Of a stretch of DNA of 29,248 nucleotides, positions 7,933 through 15,556 are shown one piece after another. The stretch is taken from positions 1 to 29,248 of the IMG/VR virus record IMGVR_UViG_3300030106_003261; one strand, 5' to 3'. Numbering within the stretch: position 1 is the first letter of the stretch; every line of letters starts with the position of its first letter. A program made the position numbers and the translations under genes. The notes beneath the pieces were generated by a model. It worked only from the letters and a program-made list of their open reading frames with translations. It was not told the DNA's origin and made no database searches. This DNA is from a virus.

Positions 7933-9566
7933 GCTGCCGCCCTCTCAGATTTCGGTTTGTCGGCAAATTCAGAAAATAAATCCATCATCTCGTACATCAG
8001 GTTCGTGCCTTTGTCACGGCTTTCGGAACCGTTTGGCGTCAGGGTGATGATACCGCCATCGCCTGTCGCCAAATCAAAAGCCCCCGCACCACGAACAGCC
8101 TGCCCCGTCATGACGAACTCGCCATCTGATAGCATGGCAGGTATATCATCACTAACTTCGGTGCCCGGCCCGTTGATCTTGCCGTCCATCTCGACAAAAT
8201 CTTTTTTCGCGACGTTGCCGCCTGCGGCAAAAGCCATGACAGGACCGCCGTAACGGGCGGTCATAACGGCCTCTTCCTCTTCCTCTACAGGCGTTGGCCG
8301 TCCACCACTCAAGGTGGGAAGCGTTCCTGTCGGCAGCAAACCAAACTCAACGGGGTTGGGTGCTGGCTGACCAGTGCGCCGAGCAATCTCGGCCTCAATG
8401 TTGTATCGACCTGTGGCGCCCTCTTGAGTGAGCGGCGTCAACGGTACGCCCTGGCGGTTCTTGGCCTCATCGTAAGCTAATTTACCTAAGGCGCCAGAAA
8501 GCCCCAAGATGCCAAGGTTTCCGAGCATCCCTAGACCGGAGCCTCCTGCCCCGTAGCTGGATGCTAATTTTTCTATTATGTAATCTATTTTGTCTTGCCC
8601 CTCAAGACCTTTCTCTTCCGCTTCTTTTTGGAATTGTGTTGCCGCATTATCTACATCTTGGGATCCGGTGCTCCCAGTCGTAAAAAAAGTATCCATGGCC
8701 TTGCGAAAAAAATCGGAACCCGCTTTTGTGCCTCCATATTTAGAGCTTCTTGCTCCAAAAATTCCACCAGAAAAAGGGTTCTTAACTGCGCCTGAAAACA
8801 CATCCATAAAAGAACCGGGTCTCTTGCCTACTTGTAAAGCGGCTTCAGCCATAGGTGACAATCCGGGTATCCCAAGGCTTCCTATCCCGCTCAGCCCTCC
8901 CTTGATTAGCCCCCCAATTTGCCCCATGCCGGGAATAGTTCCAAGCACACCTCCTGCCAAACCCCCAATACCACCAAGCGCAGCTCCTATTGCCGAGCCA
9001 ACACCGGGAATAAACATGGCGAGGGGCGCAACTTTTTTGGCAACCTTTTTGATGCTCTTGAAAGTTTTTTTGAACCAACCAAACTCCTCTAACCCAGTAA
9101 TAGGGTTGAGACTAGCAATACCTGCACCAACGACATAAGCCTCTGGGTCCAGATCTAATTCTTCAAATTTTCTTTCAACCGCCGATTCAAATTGAGCATC
9201 GTCAAACGCTTCTGGCGGCAGCACTACCTCGCCGACCCGAAGATGGGCGAGCCTTGTATCGCCACCTCTTCCTTGCTCGGCAAGCATCATCGCTTGCTCT
9301 GACATAGGAGCTTGGCTTGCTACCTCCATGTTTTCGGTCACGCTTTCAAGCAATGCTCGTTCTGCGGGGTCGTCAGACATATCCCGCTCGCGCATAAGGG
9401 CGCCGATGGCTTGCTCTAAACCGGCGCTGGGATCTTCTGGCATTGTTTCTGCTGGCAAATCGGGCATCACCATTTCTGGTGAATCAACTTCGCCGCCCTG
9501 CTGAAATTCCATCGGAAGGTCTTCACCAATCAGGGCTGATATTCTGCTACGCAGCAATGGGTCCAT
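7929..9566 (-). CDS. Virion protein with Gly-rich membrane-active segment and DGEFVM motif, 545 aa
   Basis: The start shares TGATG with the upstream gene at 9566. Residues 1-100 are acidic and Met-rich. Residues 165-180 are strongly basic and amphipathic (FKKTFKSIKKVAKKVAP) and lead straight into a long Gly/Ala/Ile-rich hydrophobic tract to about 236 (PGVGSAIGAALGGIGG and similar). That layout resembles membrane-penetrating segments of phage ejection proteins. Near the C-terminus, residues about 470-495 carry IPAMLSDGEFVMTGQAVRG, a motif I associate with phage tail or internal virion proteins. A related version, LRVGEVVLPPEAF, occurs near residue 109. Most likely it is a component delivered through or across the host envelope; a tape-measure-like role is the alternative. 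Confidence 0.84.
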   Translation of the reverse strand: MDPLLRSRISALIGEDLPMEFQQGGEVDSPEMVMPDLPAETMPEDPSAGLEQAIGALMRERDMSDDPAERALLESVTENMEVASQAPMSEQAMMLAEQGRGGDTRLAHLRVGEVVLPPEAFDDAQFESAVERKFEELDLDPEAYVVGAGIASLNPITGLEEFGWFKKTFKSIKKVAKKVAPLAMFIPGVGSAIGAALGGIGGLAGGVLGTIPGMGQIGGLIKGGLSGIGSLGIPGLSPMAEAALQVGKRPGSFMDVFSGAVKNPFSGGIFGARSSKYGGTKAGSDFFRKAMDTFFTTGSTGSQDVDNAATQFQKEAEEKGLEGQDKIDYIIEKLASSYGAGGSGLGMLGNLGILGLSGALGKLAYDEAKNRQGVPLTPLTQEGATGRYNIEAEIARRTGQPAPNPVEFGLLPTGTLPTLSGGRPTPVEEEEEAVMTARYGGPVMAFAAGGNVAKKDFVEMDGKINGPGTEVSDDIPAMLSDGEFVMTGQAVRGAGAFDLATGDGGIITLTPNGSESRDKGTNLMYEMMDLFSEFADKPKSERAAA

Positions 9567-9877
9567 CAGGAAGTGCTCACGGTGACCGCCCCGACGCCAG
9601 CGGTAATTGCCAGCCCCGTGGGGTAGGTTTGATGGCTATATAAGTCACGGAATTGAGTCCCATCAAACGCTTGGTGTATTTCATTCGTAGTATTGAAGAT
9701 TATAGAGCCTGTTGCAAATTGAAGCTCGGCAATTTCAGTCGCAGAAAAATGCGGCGAAATGGTGAAATCAACGGTTCCAAGGTTCAATTCCAAGACCCTG
9801 ACCAGTCGATTGAACGTGGACGAATCGACAGTGACGCCCTGAGCTGTCGGCAGCCGAGTCTCAAGCAGGCGGCTCAT
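9566..9877 (-). CDS. Small tail-module structural protein, 103 aa
   Basis: Sits directly after the propeller tail protein, whose stop is at 9878, and is joined to the next gene by TGATG. The sequence is beta-rich with a central ISPHFSATEIAELQFATGS and an acidic, aromatic later part. It ends in AITAGVGAVTVSTS. The same kind of ending (AITASVGTVEVTTS) closes the 107-aa gene at 13862-14185, which may mark a shared docking strand or a common fold. No enzyme motif or membrane segment is seen. The role is inferred as a minor tail or connector component. Confidence 0.74.
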   Translation of the reverse strand: MSRLLETRLPTAQGVTVDSSTFNRLVRVLELNLGTVDFTISPHFSATEIAELQFATGSIIFNTTNEIHQAFDGTQFRDLYSHQTYPTGLAITAGVGAVTVSTS

Positions 9878-11770
9878 TTAGCGCCTGCCGCTGGGTTGCA
9901 AATCCAATCTGGTAGAGCCTAAGCGCCACTTGTAACCGAGCTGATCGGCGGTCGTGGCGTCGTCGTCGCTTTCAAAGCGCAAAACGACTTGCCTGGCTCG
10001 GCTACGCACATTGCTCAGCGTGCTACTTTCTGTCACCTGCGTCGTGGAGTCCGTCGTCAATGTTTGGTTCGGAAAGTCTCTTCGCTTGAGGACAATATTC
10101 ATTGCTGGCGTGTTTGACACACCCGTTTCTTTGATAAAAGCAACATCAGGGATGATGCGCTTAACAAACGTAAAGTTCTCGCCGTCAGTGATGTCAACAT
10201 CGGCCGATTCGATAAATACGTTCGACATAGGGTCTTCGTAATCATCAAAACCAACCTCATGGTTGAACAGGCATTGCGTGCTGCTCGTTGTCACACCTGC
10301 GATGGGTTGATCCTCGATGCCAGCATCGATCCACGAATAGCGCACAAGATTGCCAATCGACCAATGGTTCTCCTCGTAGTTGTAGATGACGTAACGACTG
10401 ATCTCGCCCGTGCCATCCGTAATACTCGGATAGAAGAACCACATCTCGCTGAACTCACTGTTCAGGCCCATGAAGCACTTGAACGCTTGTCCCAAGTCCA
10501 GATCATCAAACACGTATTCCTGAACCGAGCAGGGCAGCTTTTGCACGGCGCCGCTGTAAAAATAAAACCCAGTTTTACTGGCAAAATAAACGCCGTTTGG
10601 CGCATTCACGGCGGCTTTTGGACCAATCAATCCAGTGCCCTCGTTGATGAGGTTGACCGCAAAAATCAACGGTGGCCCGATAAAATTCATCGAGTACAGG
10701 CTAGTGTCTGTCCAAATCAAAATTTCTTGTCGCGACTTCAAGCCGCCAACAATGAATGATCCTGACGACAACCTTACGTCACCCGCGCTGTTTGTGGTGA
10801 GCGGCTCAAAGACGAGATCTTGCTCAGACGAGCTGAAAGCGACCAACATCGGATCAATCACTCCCGTGCGTGAGCTGCCAGAAATAGGATCAGCACCAAG
10901 AACAATCAGATGGCGGTCGGTTTCTGACGTGATCACCTGCAACGCAACAGTCGGGACAAGGTTTGCGCCAGTCACGCCCGATAGTTCAACGGCACGAACG
11001 CTGGTGCCGCTGTTTTCAACCCAGCGGTAGATGCCACCGCCCCTCACGTTGATAATCAGGTTTTCGCCAAAGTTGTCGTGCGTCCAAACCCGCAACTGGT
11101 TGATAGCGGAAATCGCACTAGCCGACCCCCAAGTGCCAGAACCCCAAGTACCAGAACCCCAGCCTGTGCCTTGAACGTAGGTGTCGAGACCTACGTTGAT
11201 TTGATAAACACCGTCAACGCCAGAGCCGCCATTGCCTGAGTCACTGCTGTTAGCGGTTACCGTAGCGCCAGAGGTGTCTTTGGCAGTTATCGTGTAGGTA
11301 TTTATCCCGGTGACCAGATCAATTTGATATTCCTGATTTAACACATCGGCGGTAACCAAGCCGCCAAGACTCACGGCTCCTGAAATGGTCACAAAATCGT
11401 TGTTGACGGCGCCATGGCTTGAGTCCGTCACGGTCACGGTCGAGGAACCATCCGTTGCCGAAAATGTAATTGAGTTGGTGGACGTTTTTCGGATCGGCGT
11501 TACGTCGTAATAATTTTCACCCTCAGCCACGTAGTATTTAAGCGTGGTGCCGACACCGATGTAGCGAGTGGCTCCGAGAGAGATCCAAGAATGTAAAGCG
11601 CGGCCAATGCCTAGAAAAGTGTTGATGCCGCGCTTGGCCCACCCGCCAACTTTTTCTGCGCGGCCTTTTCGAAACCGAATAAGATTGCCATCGACCCAGC
11701 CACCGCTGTTGGCGTAGTCAGTTTCTTCCTTATTGATTCCAGCTCGGAAATCGACCTTTGATAGCGGCAT
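9878..11770 (-). CDS. P22 gp10-like packaged-DNA stabilisation / beta-propeller tail protein, 630 aa
   Basis: The opening (LSKVDFRAGINKEETDYA, then GGWVDGNLIRFRKGRAEKVGGW) is the characteristic N-terminus of phage stabilisation proteins of the P22 gp10 type. These are tail hub or nozzle beta-propellers that close the portal after DNA packaging. Length suits the family (P22 gp10 is near 470 aa) once an insertion is allowed for. Residues about 99-190 form a separate beta module (TVTVTDSSHGAVNNDFVTIS... NTYTITAKD), seen in other phage tail proteins. After it come Trp-Gly repeats (GWGSGTWGSGTWGSA). Blade-like segments then repeat (VWTHDNFGENLIINVRGGG; ILGADP; ILIWTDTSLYSMNF). It is followed by the 103-aa gene without a gap. 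Confidence 0.86.
   Translation of the reverse strand: MPLSKVDFRAGINKEETDYANSGGWVDGNLIRFRKGRAEKVGGWAKRGINTFLGIGRALHSWISLGATRYIGVGTTLKYYVAEGENYYDVTPIRKTSTNSITFSATDGSSTVTVTDSSHGAVNNDFVTISGAVSLGGLVTADVLNQEYQIDLVTGINTYTITAKDTSGATVTANSSDSGNGGSGVDGVYQINVGLDTYVQGTGWGSGTWGSGTWGSASAISAINQLRVWTHDNFGENLIINVRGGGIYRWVENSGTSVRAVELSGVTGANLVPTVALQVITSETDRHLIVLGADPISGSSRTGVIDPMLVAFSSSEQDLVFEPLTTNSAGDVRLSSGSFIVGGLKSRQEILIWTDTSLYSMNFIGPPLIFAVNLINEGTGLIGPKAAVNAPNGVYFASKTGFYFYSGAVQKLPCSVQEYVFDDLDLGQAFKCFMGLNSEFSEMWFFYPSITDGTGEISRYVIYNYEENHWSIGNLVRYSWIDAGIEDQPIAGVTTSSTQCLFNHEVGFDDYEDPMSNVFIESADVDITDGENFTFVKRIIPDVAFIKETGVSNTPAMNIVLKRRDFPNQTLTTDSTTQVTESSTLSNVRSRARQVVLRFESDDDATTADQLGYKWRLGSTRLDLQPSGRR
11127..11162. 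repeat. 15-bp tandem repeat encoding Trp-Gly units
   Basis: CCCCAAGTRCCAGAA occurs twice in tandem and is followed by a partial third copy. It lies in the propeller tail gene and encodes GSGTW units on the minus strand. The period is a multiple of three, so it varies unit number without breaking the frame. Confidence 0.7.
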
Positions 11771-11776
11771 CTGACA

Positions 11777-12205
11777 TTACGCCAGTCTGATAATCGCGCC
11801 GGTCGCTGTCGGGCTAGGGAAGACGACCGTGAAATCACCAGCGGTAGATGTTTTGTCGCCGCCAAAATCTATGATGGCGCACGCTTTATCTGACTGAGTA
11901 TCGTTGTAGATCATGCAGCCTCTGGCCGTAACAGTTGCCGTGCTGAACGTCAAATCAGCAAAGTCGCAGACGGCTGTTGTACCAGACGTGGTTGGCGTCA
12001 CCGACGTGACGGTAGCGCCGCCAGAGGTATAGTTGGTGCCACTTGCCTGCCCTGTCGTTGTGAATGCCGTCGTTGCAGCACCAAGCGTGGCGCTCGACGT
12101 ATATAGAGCCAGCTTGAAAGCGTTGCCGCTCGTAGCTGTAAAATTGTGCGTGCCAACCAACAGCTCTTGTTTGAACGAAGTTGGGATTGCCGAGGTGATC
12201 GCCAT
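11777..12205 (-). CDS. Beta-rich small tail or decoration protein, 142 aa
   Basis: The frame is open further upstream, but the ATG at 12205 has an AGGGAG ribosome site seven bases before it and follows the upstream TAG by one base, so I start it there. The N-terminus is MAITSAIPTSFKQELLVG with a following HNFTATSGNAFKLALYTSSA, a pattern found in many podovirus genomes as a small beta-sandwich structural protein. Thr, Ser, Ala and Gly dominate, as in extracellular beta proteins. The C-terminus (DFTVVFPSPTATGAIIRLA) is strand-like. It lies directly before the propeller tail gene, so a tail-tip or adhesin-like role is possible. The exact function is unknown. Confidence 0.79.
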   Translation of the reverse strand: MAITSAIPTSFKQELLVGTHNFTATSGNAFKLALYTSSATLGAATTAFTTTGQASGTNYTSGGATVTSVTPTTSGTTAVCDFADLTFSTATVTARGCMIYNDTQSDKACAIIDFGGDKTSTAGDFTVVFPSPTATGAIIRLA

Positions 12206-12206
12206 G

Positions 12207-12491
12207 CTATAGCTCCCTAATGATTTTCGCCATGTCATCGTGGCCTTGACTTGCAAGCAACCCACGCAGGGTGACTCGATCAGAGGCGATGGCACTCTTC
12301 ATGCCCATCAATATTAGAGTATAAACTTGGTTTCTGAAAGCCTCCGCTTGCATACGAATGTGGGGGTCAGCCTCCTCGCTAATGCCAACAATTTTGCGGG
12401 TAGTTTCTTTCGCCCAAAACTCTACGTCGTGGCCACGGTTTTCTGTTGTAGAAACCAGCACCTGGCCCAGTTCAAATTGACCCTGTGACAT
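12207..12491 (-). CDS. Small helical hypothetical protein, 94 aa
   Basis: I chose the ATG at 12491, which follows the upstream stop by one base and has an AGGGGG stretch four bases before it. The longer frame from 12539 would run into the preceding gene. The product begins MSQGQFELGQVLVSTTENRG and then forms a helical body (EFWAKETTRKIVGISEEADP, then AEAFRNQVYTLILMGMKSAI). There is no transmembrane helix and no Cys/His cluster. It is the first of a small pair preceding the propeller tail gene. The function is unknown; a chaperone or minor connector is only a positional guess. Confidence 0.77.
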   Translation of the reverse strand: MSQGQFELGQVLVSTTENRGHDVEFWAKETTRKIVGISEEADPHIRMQAEAFRNQVYTLILMGMKSAIASDRVTLRGLLASQGHDDMAKIIREL

Positions 12492-12492
12492 A

Positions 12493-13215
12493 TTACCCCC
12501 TATATGGTTCTGGACTGGTGATAGCTTCGACCGTTTCAAGGTTGTGTTTTTTTACCATGCGTGCCAAATCGGAGCGGTCGCACACCACCCACTCACCCTC
12601 TGGATTCGGCATAGCCACCTTCGGATTAGCTAAGCGGTGATAGCCATACAGGCGCTCCTCCAGCTCTACGTTTTGATCGAGCAGTGAGCTGCGTGGGCTG
12701 ACGCCTACGGTGATGCCCATGGCGATCAGCTTACAGAGCCAAAACTCTACGCAAGCGCGACCGGCCTCAGCAAAATGCAGGTTTTTGCGATACGAAAAAT
12801 CCATGCCAAAAAGATCGACGTGGCCAACCTTATGGTAAGCCGCAAACGCAAGTGAGTAGGCGACAGTCGTGTTCATGTACGCGCACCGCTGGTCCTTGAT
12901 CACCTCCTCTAGCGGATACTCAACAAGGCTCGGCACCCGCTCATCTAGCTGACAGGTGTAAATCGGTTTGTCGTAAGTCGGCAGCAGCCGGCGCATGACT
13001 TCGGTTTGGTTGCCTGCGTCGTCGCTATCAAGAAACCGACTGGCCGGGTCGAGCATGAACACCCTGTCGCAATCAAACACGGACAAAGCCGAGTTGATCG
13101 TCCAGACCTCATCCCACGTCCTGCTGTTTTCAACGCCAATGACATAATCAATCTGAGAGGCACCCAGACCGATAATCGCTACTTTTTTGCCTGCTAACTC
13201 TGCAAGTTTGTCCAC
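12493..13215 (-). CDS. Rossmann-fold protein of DUF115/glycosyltransferase-like type, 240 aa
   Basis: Starts with GTG at 13215, overlapping the upstream TAG as TAGTG. An N-terminal strand and glycine loop (KKVAIIGLGASQIDYV) is the classic Rossmann nucleotide-binding start. A second strand and acidic end (CDRVFMLDP) and a later GHVDLFGMDFSY follow the plan of the DUF115/MptE-like and sialyltransferase-like Rossmann families, where such segments bind a nucleotide or nucleotide-sugar. No NAD-type GxGxxG is complete. The rest includes a helical AYMNTTVAYSLAFAAYH and a basic C-terminus. It is an enzyme-like gene inside the tail-adaptor cluster, so it could modify a virion protein or glycan. Substrate and activity are not evident. 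Confidence 0.78.
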   Translation of the reverse strand: MDKLAELAGKKVAIIGLGASQIDYVIGVENSRTWDEVWTINSALSVFDCDRVFMLDPASRFLDSDDAGNQTEVMRRLLPTYDKPIYTCQLDERVPSLVEYPLEEVIKDQRCAYMNTTVAYSLAFAAYHKVGHVDLFGMDFSYRKNLHFAEAGRACVEFWLCKLIAMGITVGVSPRSSLLDQNVELEERLYGYHRLANPKVAMPNPEGEWVVCDRSDLARMVKKHNLETVEAITSPEPYRG

Positions 13216-13865
13216 TAACTAACGCCTGTACGCAATAGGTCATATCTGAACTCGTCGCGGGTATTGCGACCTTCGCTCAGATTCTTCATTCGAGAGACGG
13301 CTTCTTTGAACCGTGCCTCGAAATTAGCTATCACGTCAGGAGTTTCTTTCAGGAACGTAGCGCCCTCCACCAGCGTGCCATACAGCAGCGCATCGGGATG
13401 GTCGGTTGACAAAATGGTTGTGCCACTTGTCGCGCCAGCGGTCAACGACGCTGGTTTATGCAGATAATGTAGCTCAACGGTAAAATTGCTGTTTGGCACT
13501 GGCGACAGCTCAAACGCCGAATCATCAAACAAACTGTAATACTTTGGCGTCCCAGTCGTTGTAGACGTAGGACTATATTCTTTCAAGAACGATGGGTGCT
13601 TGAAATCCAAATAAATGTATTTGCTGCTGCTGTTGATAATAGCCAGTGAAAACGGGGCAAAAAAATCAGACGGCGTAGCGAGAAATCTGTTGCCAGATGT
13701 CGTAGTGCCTTGCACGTTTTTGCGCTGCTCAGGTAGCTGAACCATCTTGAAGATTCTGCTCTCGGCCTCTTTGATAAAGGTATCGAGCTGCGTCGTAAAG
13801 GTGGTTTCAGAGACTTGCAGATAATCCTGCACAGCCGTTTTCAAAGTCGCTTGGGTGAAACTCAT
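13215..13865 (-). CDS. Head-tail or tail adaptor protein (SU10-adaptor-like), 216 aa
   Basis: The N-terminal helix (MSFTQATLKTAVQDYLQVSE, then FIKEAESRIFKMVQLPEQRK) and the following strand block (TSGNRFLATPSDFFAPFSLA) match the layout of phage adaptor or tail-tubular proteins that sit under the portal. A middle beta section with proline turns (YSLFDDSAFELSPVPNSNF) and a C-terminal helical ending (ANFEARFKEAVSRMKNLSEG) complete the typical architecture. The start overlaps the preceding stop as ATGA. The gene lies two genes after the P22 gp4-like factor, as expected for a series of stacked ring proteins. The exact family assignment is uncertain because no profile search was run. Confidence 0.76.
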   Translation of the reverse strand: MSFTQATLKTAVQDYLQVSETTFTTQLDTFIKEAESRIFKMVQLPEQRKNVQGTTTSGNRFLATPSDFFAPFSLAIINSSSKYIYLDFKHPSFLKEYSPTSTTTGTPKYYSLFDDSAFELSPVPNSNFTVELHYLHKPASLTAGATSGTTILSTDHPDALLYGTLVEGATFLKETPDVIANFEARFKEAVSRMKNLSEGRNTRDEFRYDLLRTGVS

Positions 13866-14185
13866 GACGTGGTAACCTCCACAGTGCCCACACTAGCAGT
13901 GATTGCAAAAGTTTGCAAAATTGTGCCGAGTTTGCCATCGCCCACGTTTGTATACACTGTGAACGCGGTACTATCATTGCCGTCAGCAGCTTGATCAGGG
14001 CGGGTAATTTGAAGTGCCTGCGGATCTACAGGCGTTGGTGTCGGCATGAGCTGCGGGTGCTTGGGTGACCACTGATCTGGTCCGACCAACAAGCCGTCCC
14101 ACGTCATCTTCATGTCGCGCAGGCGGTAGCGGAACCCTGTGATGTCACAGATCCCGTAGGCTTTTTTGTTCGATGCGTAGGCCAT
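13862..14185 (-). CDS. Conserved small phage structural protein, 107 aa
   Basis: The ATG at 14185 overlaps the upstream TAA as TAATG. The N-terminal part (YGICDITGFRYRLRDMKMTW, then DGLLVGPDQWSPKHPQ) resembles a short family I associate with podovirus tail modules. In that family a Cys-containing 'G-x-C-D-x-x-G' turn is followed by an Arg-rich strand and a W-P-x-H-P motif. Residues 45-75 are Pro/Asp-rich linker. The C-terminus is strand-like and ends AITASVGTVEVTTS, nearly the same ending as the 103-aa gene at 9566-9877. There is a single cysteine only, so a zinc site is unlikely. It is probably a minor tail component. Confidence 0.76.
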   Translation of the reverse strand: MAYASNKKAYGICDITGFRYRLRDMKMTWDGLLVGPDQWSPKHPQLMPTPTPVDPQALQITRPDQAADGNDSTAFTVYTNVGDGKLGTILQTFAITASVGTVEVTTS

Positions 14186-14880
14186 TACGCGATGTTGTAA
14201 CCGCGCAAGTCGGGAGCAACGCGAAACGATGCTCGATCCTCGTCTTGGCTCAACGCTCTGTCAAACTCTTCTTCGTACACCGCCTTCAGCATCTGCACTT
14301 TTTCAGGCGCTTTCTTCAGTGCGATGTAGTACGCCAACCCTGCGGACAGGCAGGGATAAAACCGAAATGGTATTTGCATGGTGTTGGCGCCAACGTCTGC
14401 ATCATCGATACGGCTGAGCACGTTCAAATACAAATCATACTTGCTGTTTTGATCGGGTGCAGGCCACACGGTAATTGTTGGACTGATTTGTTTGTCGATC
14501 AAATATTGGTTCGGCTTGCCGGTGCTACTTTTTGTCGATATGTTTGCGTACTCGGATCTCGACATACGAGTGATTGGTACATCAGTTGCCACACCGCCGA
14601 GCGTCTCCCGAATAAATACGTCGAGCACATCAATAGTTGCAGTTGGCGTGGTCGCGTCGATGGTGTAAACCGTTGTGTCCTGCACCATCGTCAACACTTT
14701 TTGATTGATAGTCCACTGATTCAAGCCACGGTTTGCCCACTCAGCGAGCAAGAGGTTGAGTGATCGAGTTGCCGTTTTGAGATCATAGCCCGTGCGTAGC
14801 TCTAAGCCGCAACGCTCAAACGCTTCTTCGACGTAATCAGCTACGTCAAGCTCAAAATCTTTACTTCCGCTTACGGCCAT
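14185..14880 (-). CDS. P22 gp4-like tail accessory factor / head-completion protein, 231 aa
   Basis: The N-terminal helices (DVADYVEEAFERCGLELRTG, TATRSLNLLLAEWANRGLNQ) are the signature of the P22 gp4 family, ring proteins that bind below the portal and extend the DNA conduit. The family is near 166 aa in P22, and longer versions are common. A central beta section (KVLTMVQDTTVYTIDATTPT) and the SEYANIS-x-KSSTGKPNQY segment fit the usual order. The gene overlaps the end of the upstream gene by 20 bases, with GAGAAG just before the ATG. It is followed by two small adaptors and the propeller tail gene, giving the expected connector-to-nozzle order. Confidence 0.86.
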   Translation of the reverse strand: MAVSGSKDFELDVADYVEEAFERCGLELRTGYDLKTATRSLNLLLAEWANRGLNQWTINQKVLTMVQDTTVYTIDATTPTATIDVLDVFIRETLGGVATDVPITRMSRSEYANISTKSSTGKPNQYLIDKQISPTITVWPAPDQNSKYDLYLNVLSRIDDADVGANTMQIPFRFYPCLSAGLAYYIALKKAPEKVQMLKAVYEEEFDRALSQDEDRASFRVAPDLRGYNIA

Positions 14881-15556
14881 TTGTCTTCTCGGGGGCGTAC
14901 AGGTTGTCGAATACTTTATTCACGTCGAGAGTGTAGTCTAAATCGGATTTGCTGTAATGGATATGCTGCGACGGCTTAAAATCTGGCGCCCCTTCGCCTA
15001 CCGCAAACCAAGCCGGATGAGTGACCCTGACTCTGTTGTTGGGCAGCGCCACAATGTTGCCTGTCCAGTTCCCTGCCTCAAGCAACTGCATGACGTGGCT
15101 CTGTTTGTGCTGAGCCGGGTCGTCACCAATCTCGCTTTCCGCATAGTCCACGGTGAACAGGTATTTTGCTGGGTAAAACTCGCCATCGATTTTTGCAATC
15201 CATGGGCAAGGCGTGCATCGATCTAACACATATACTGAGTGGTGATGCGAAGAACAATCCCACGGTTGAGCAGCCCAGACAGGCATTGGATCAGGCCAAC
15301 CTTCGTAGTCTGCATCACCTGCCAAAGCAGTGATTGGCATTCTTGCCCACATGGCTCCGCCATGCACATTCGGCTCATCATCCACACACTCTGCGCCCGT
15401 GAATATGACCTGAAACGACAAACACCTTGTCGGCATGGTTGTAACAGCAATAACCATGGCGTGGAGAAATTCGCCATGGTAACGCTCATGGTTGACAGTG
15501 TATTCGCGCCGCACCCACGCTTTGAAGTGTGGGATGTTGCTTTGCAGATACGCCAT
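14861..15556 (-). CDS. Hypothetical phage protein, aromatic and His-rich, 231 aa
   Basis: The start at 15556 overlaps the upstream TAA as TAATG. The sequence opens AYLQSNIPHFKAWVRREYTV and has many aromatic and histidine residues, including SSHHHSVYVLDRCTPCPW with a CTPC pair. The middle is strand-like with WDCSS and IDGEFYPAKYLF. The C-terminus is highly basic (TNGRKRK). The pattern resembles a protein found next to gp4-like genes in marine podoviruses, but the function is unknown. The C-x-x-C could be redox or metal binding, without supporting residues to decide. It is probably virion-associated given its position. Confidence 0.77.
   Translation of the reverse strand: MAYLQSNIPHFKAWVRREYTVNHERYHGEFLHAMVIAVTTMPTRCLSFQVIFTGAECVDDEPNVHGGAMWARMPITALAGDADYEGWPDPMPVWAAQPWDCSSHHHSVYVLDRCTPCPWIAKIDGEFYPAKYLFTVDYAESEIGDDPAQHKQSHVMQLLEAGNWTGNIVALPNNRVRVTHPAWFAVGEGAPDFKPSQHIHYSKSDLDYTLDVNKVFDNLYAPEKTNGRKRK

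Noticed and set aside
8590-9138. 182-codon plus-strand open frame rich in Pro and Ser
   Set aside because: Antisense of the Gly/Ala-rich tract of the 545-aa gene; the high proline content is the mirror of glycine codons.
14173-14763. 196-codon plus-strand open frame
   Set aside because: Antisense to the P22 gp4-like gene, no ribosome site and no coding-like composition.
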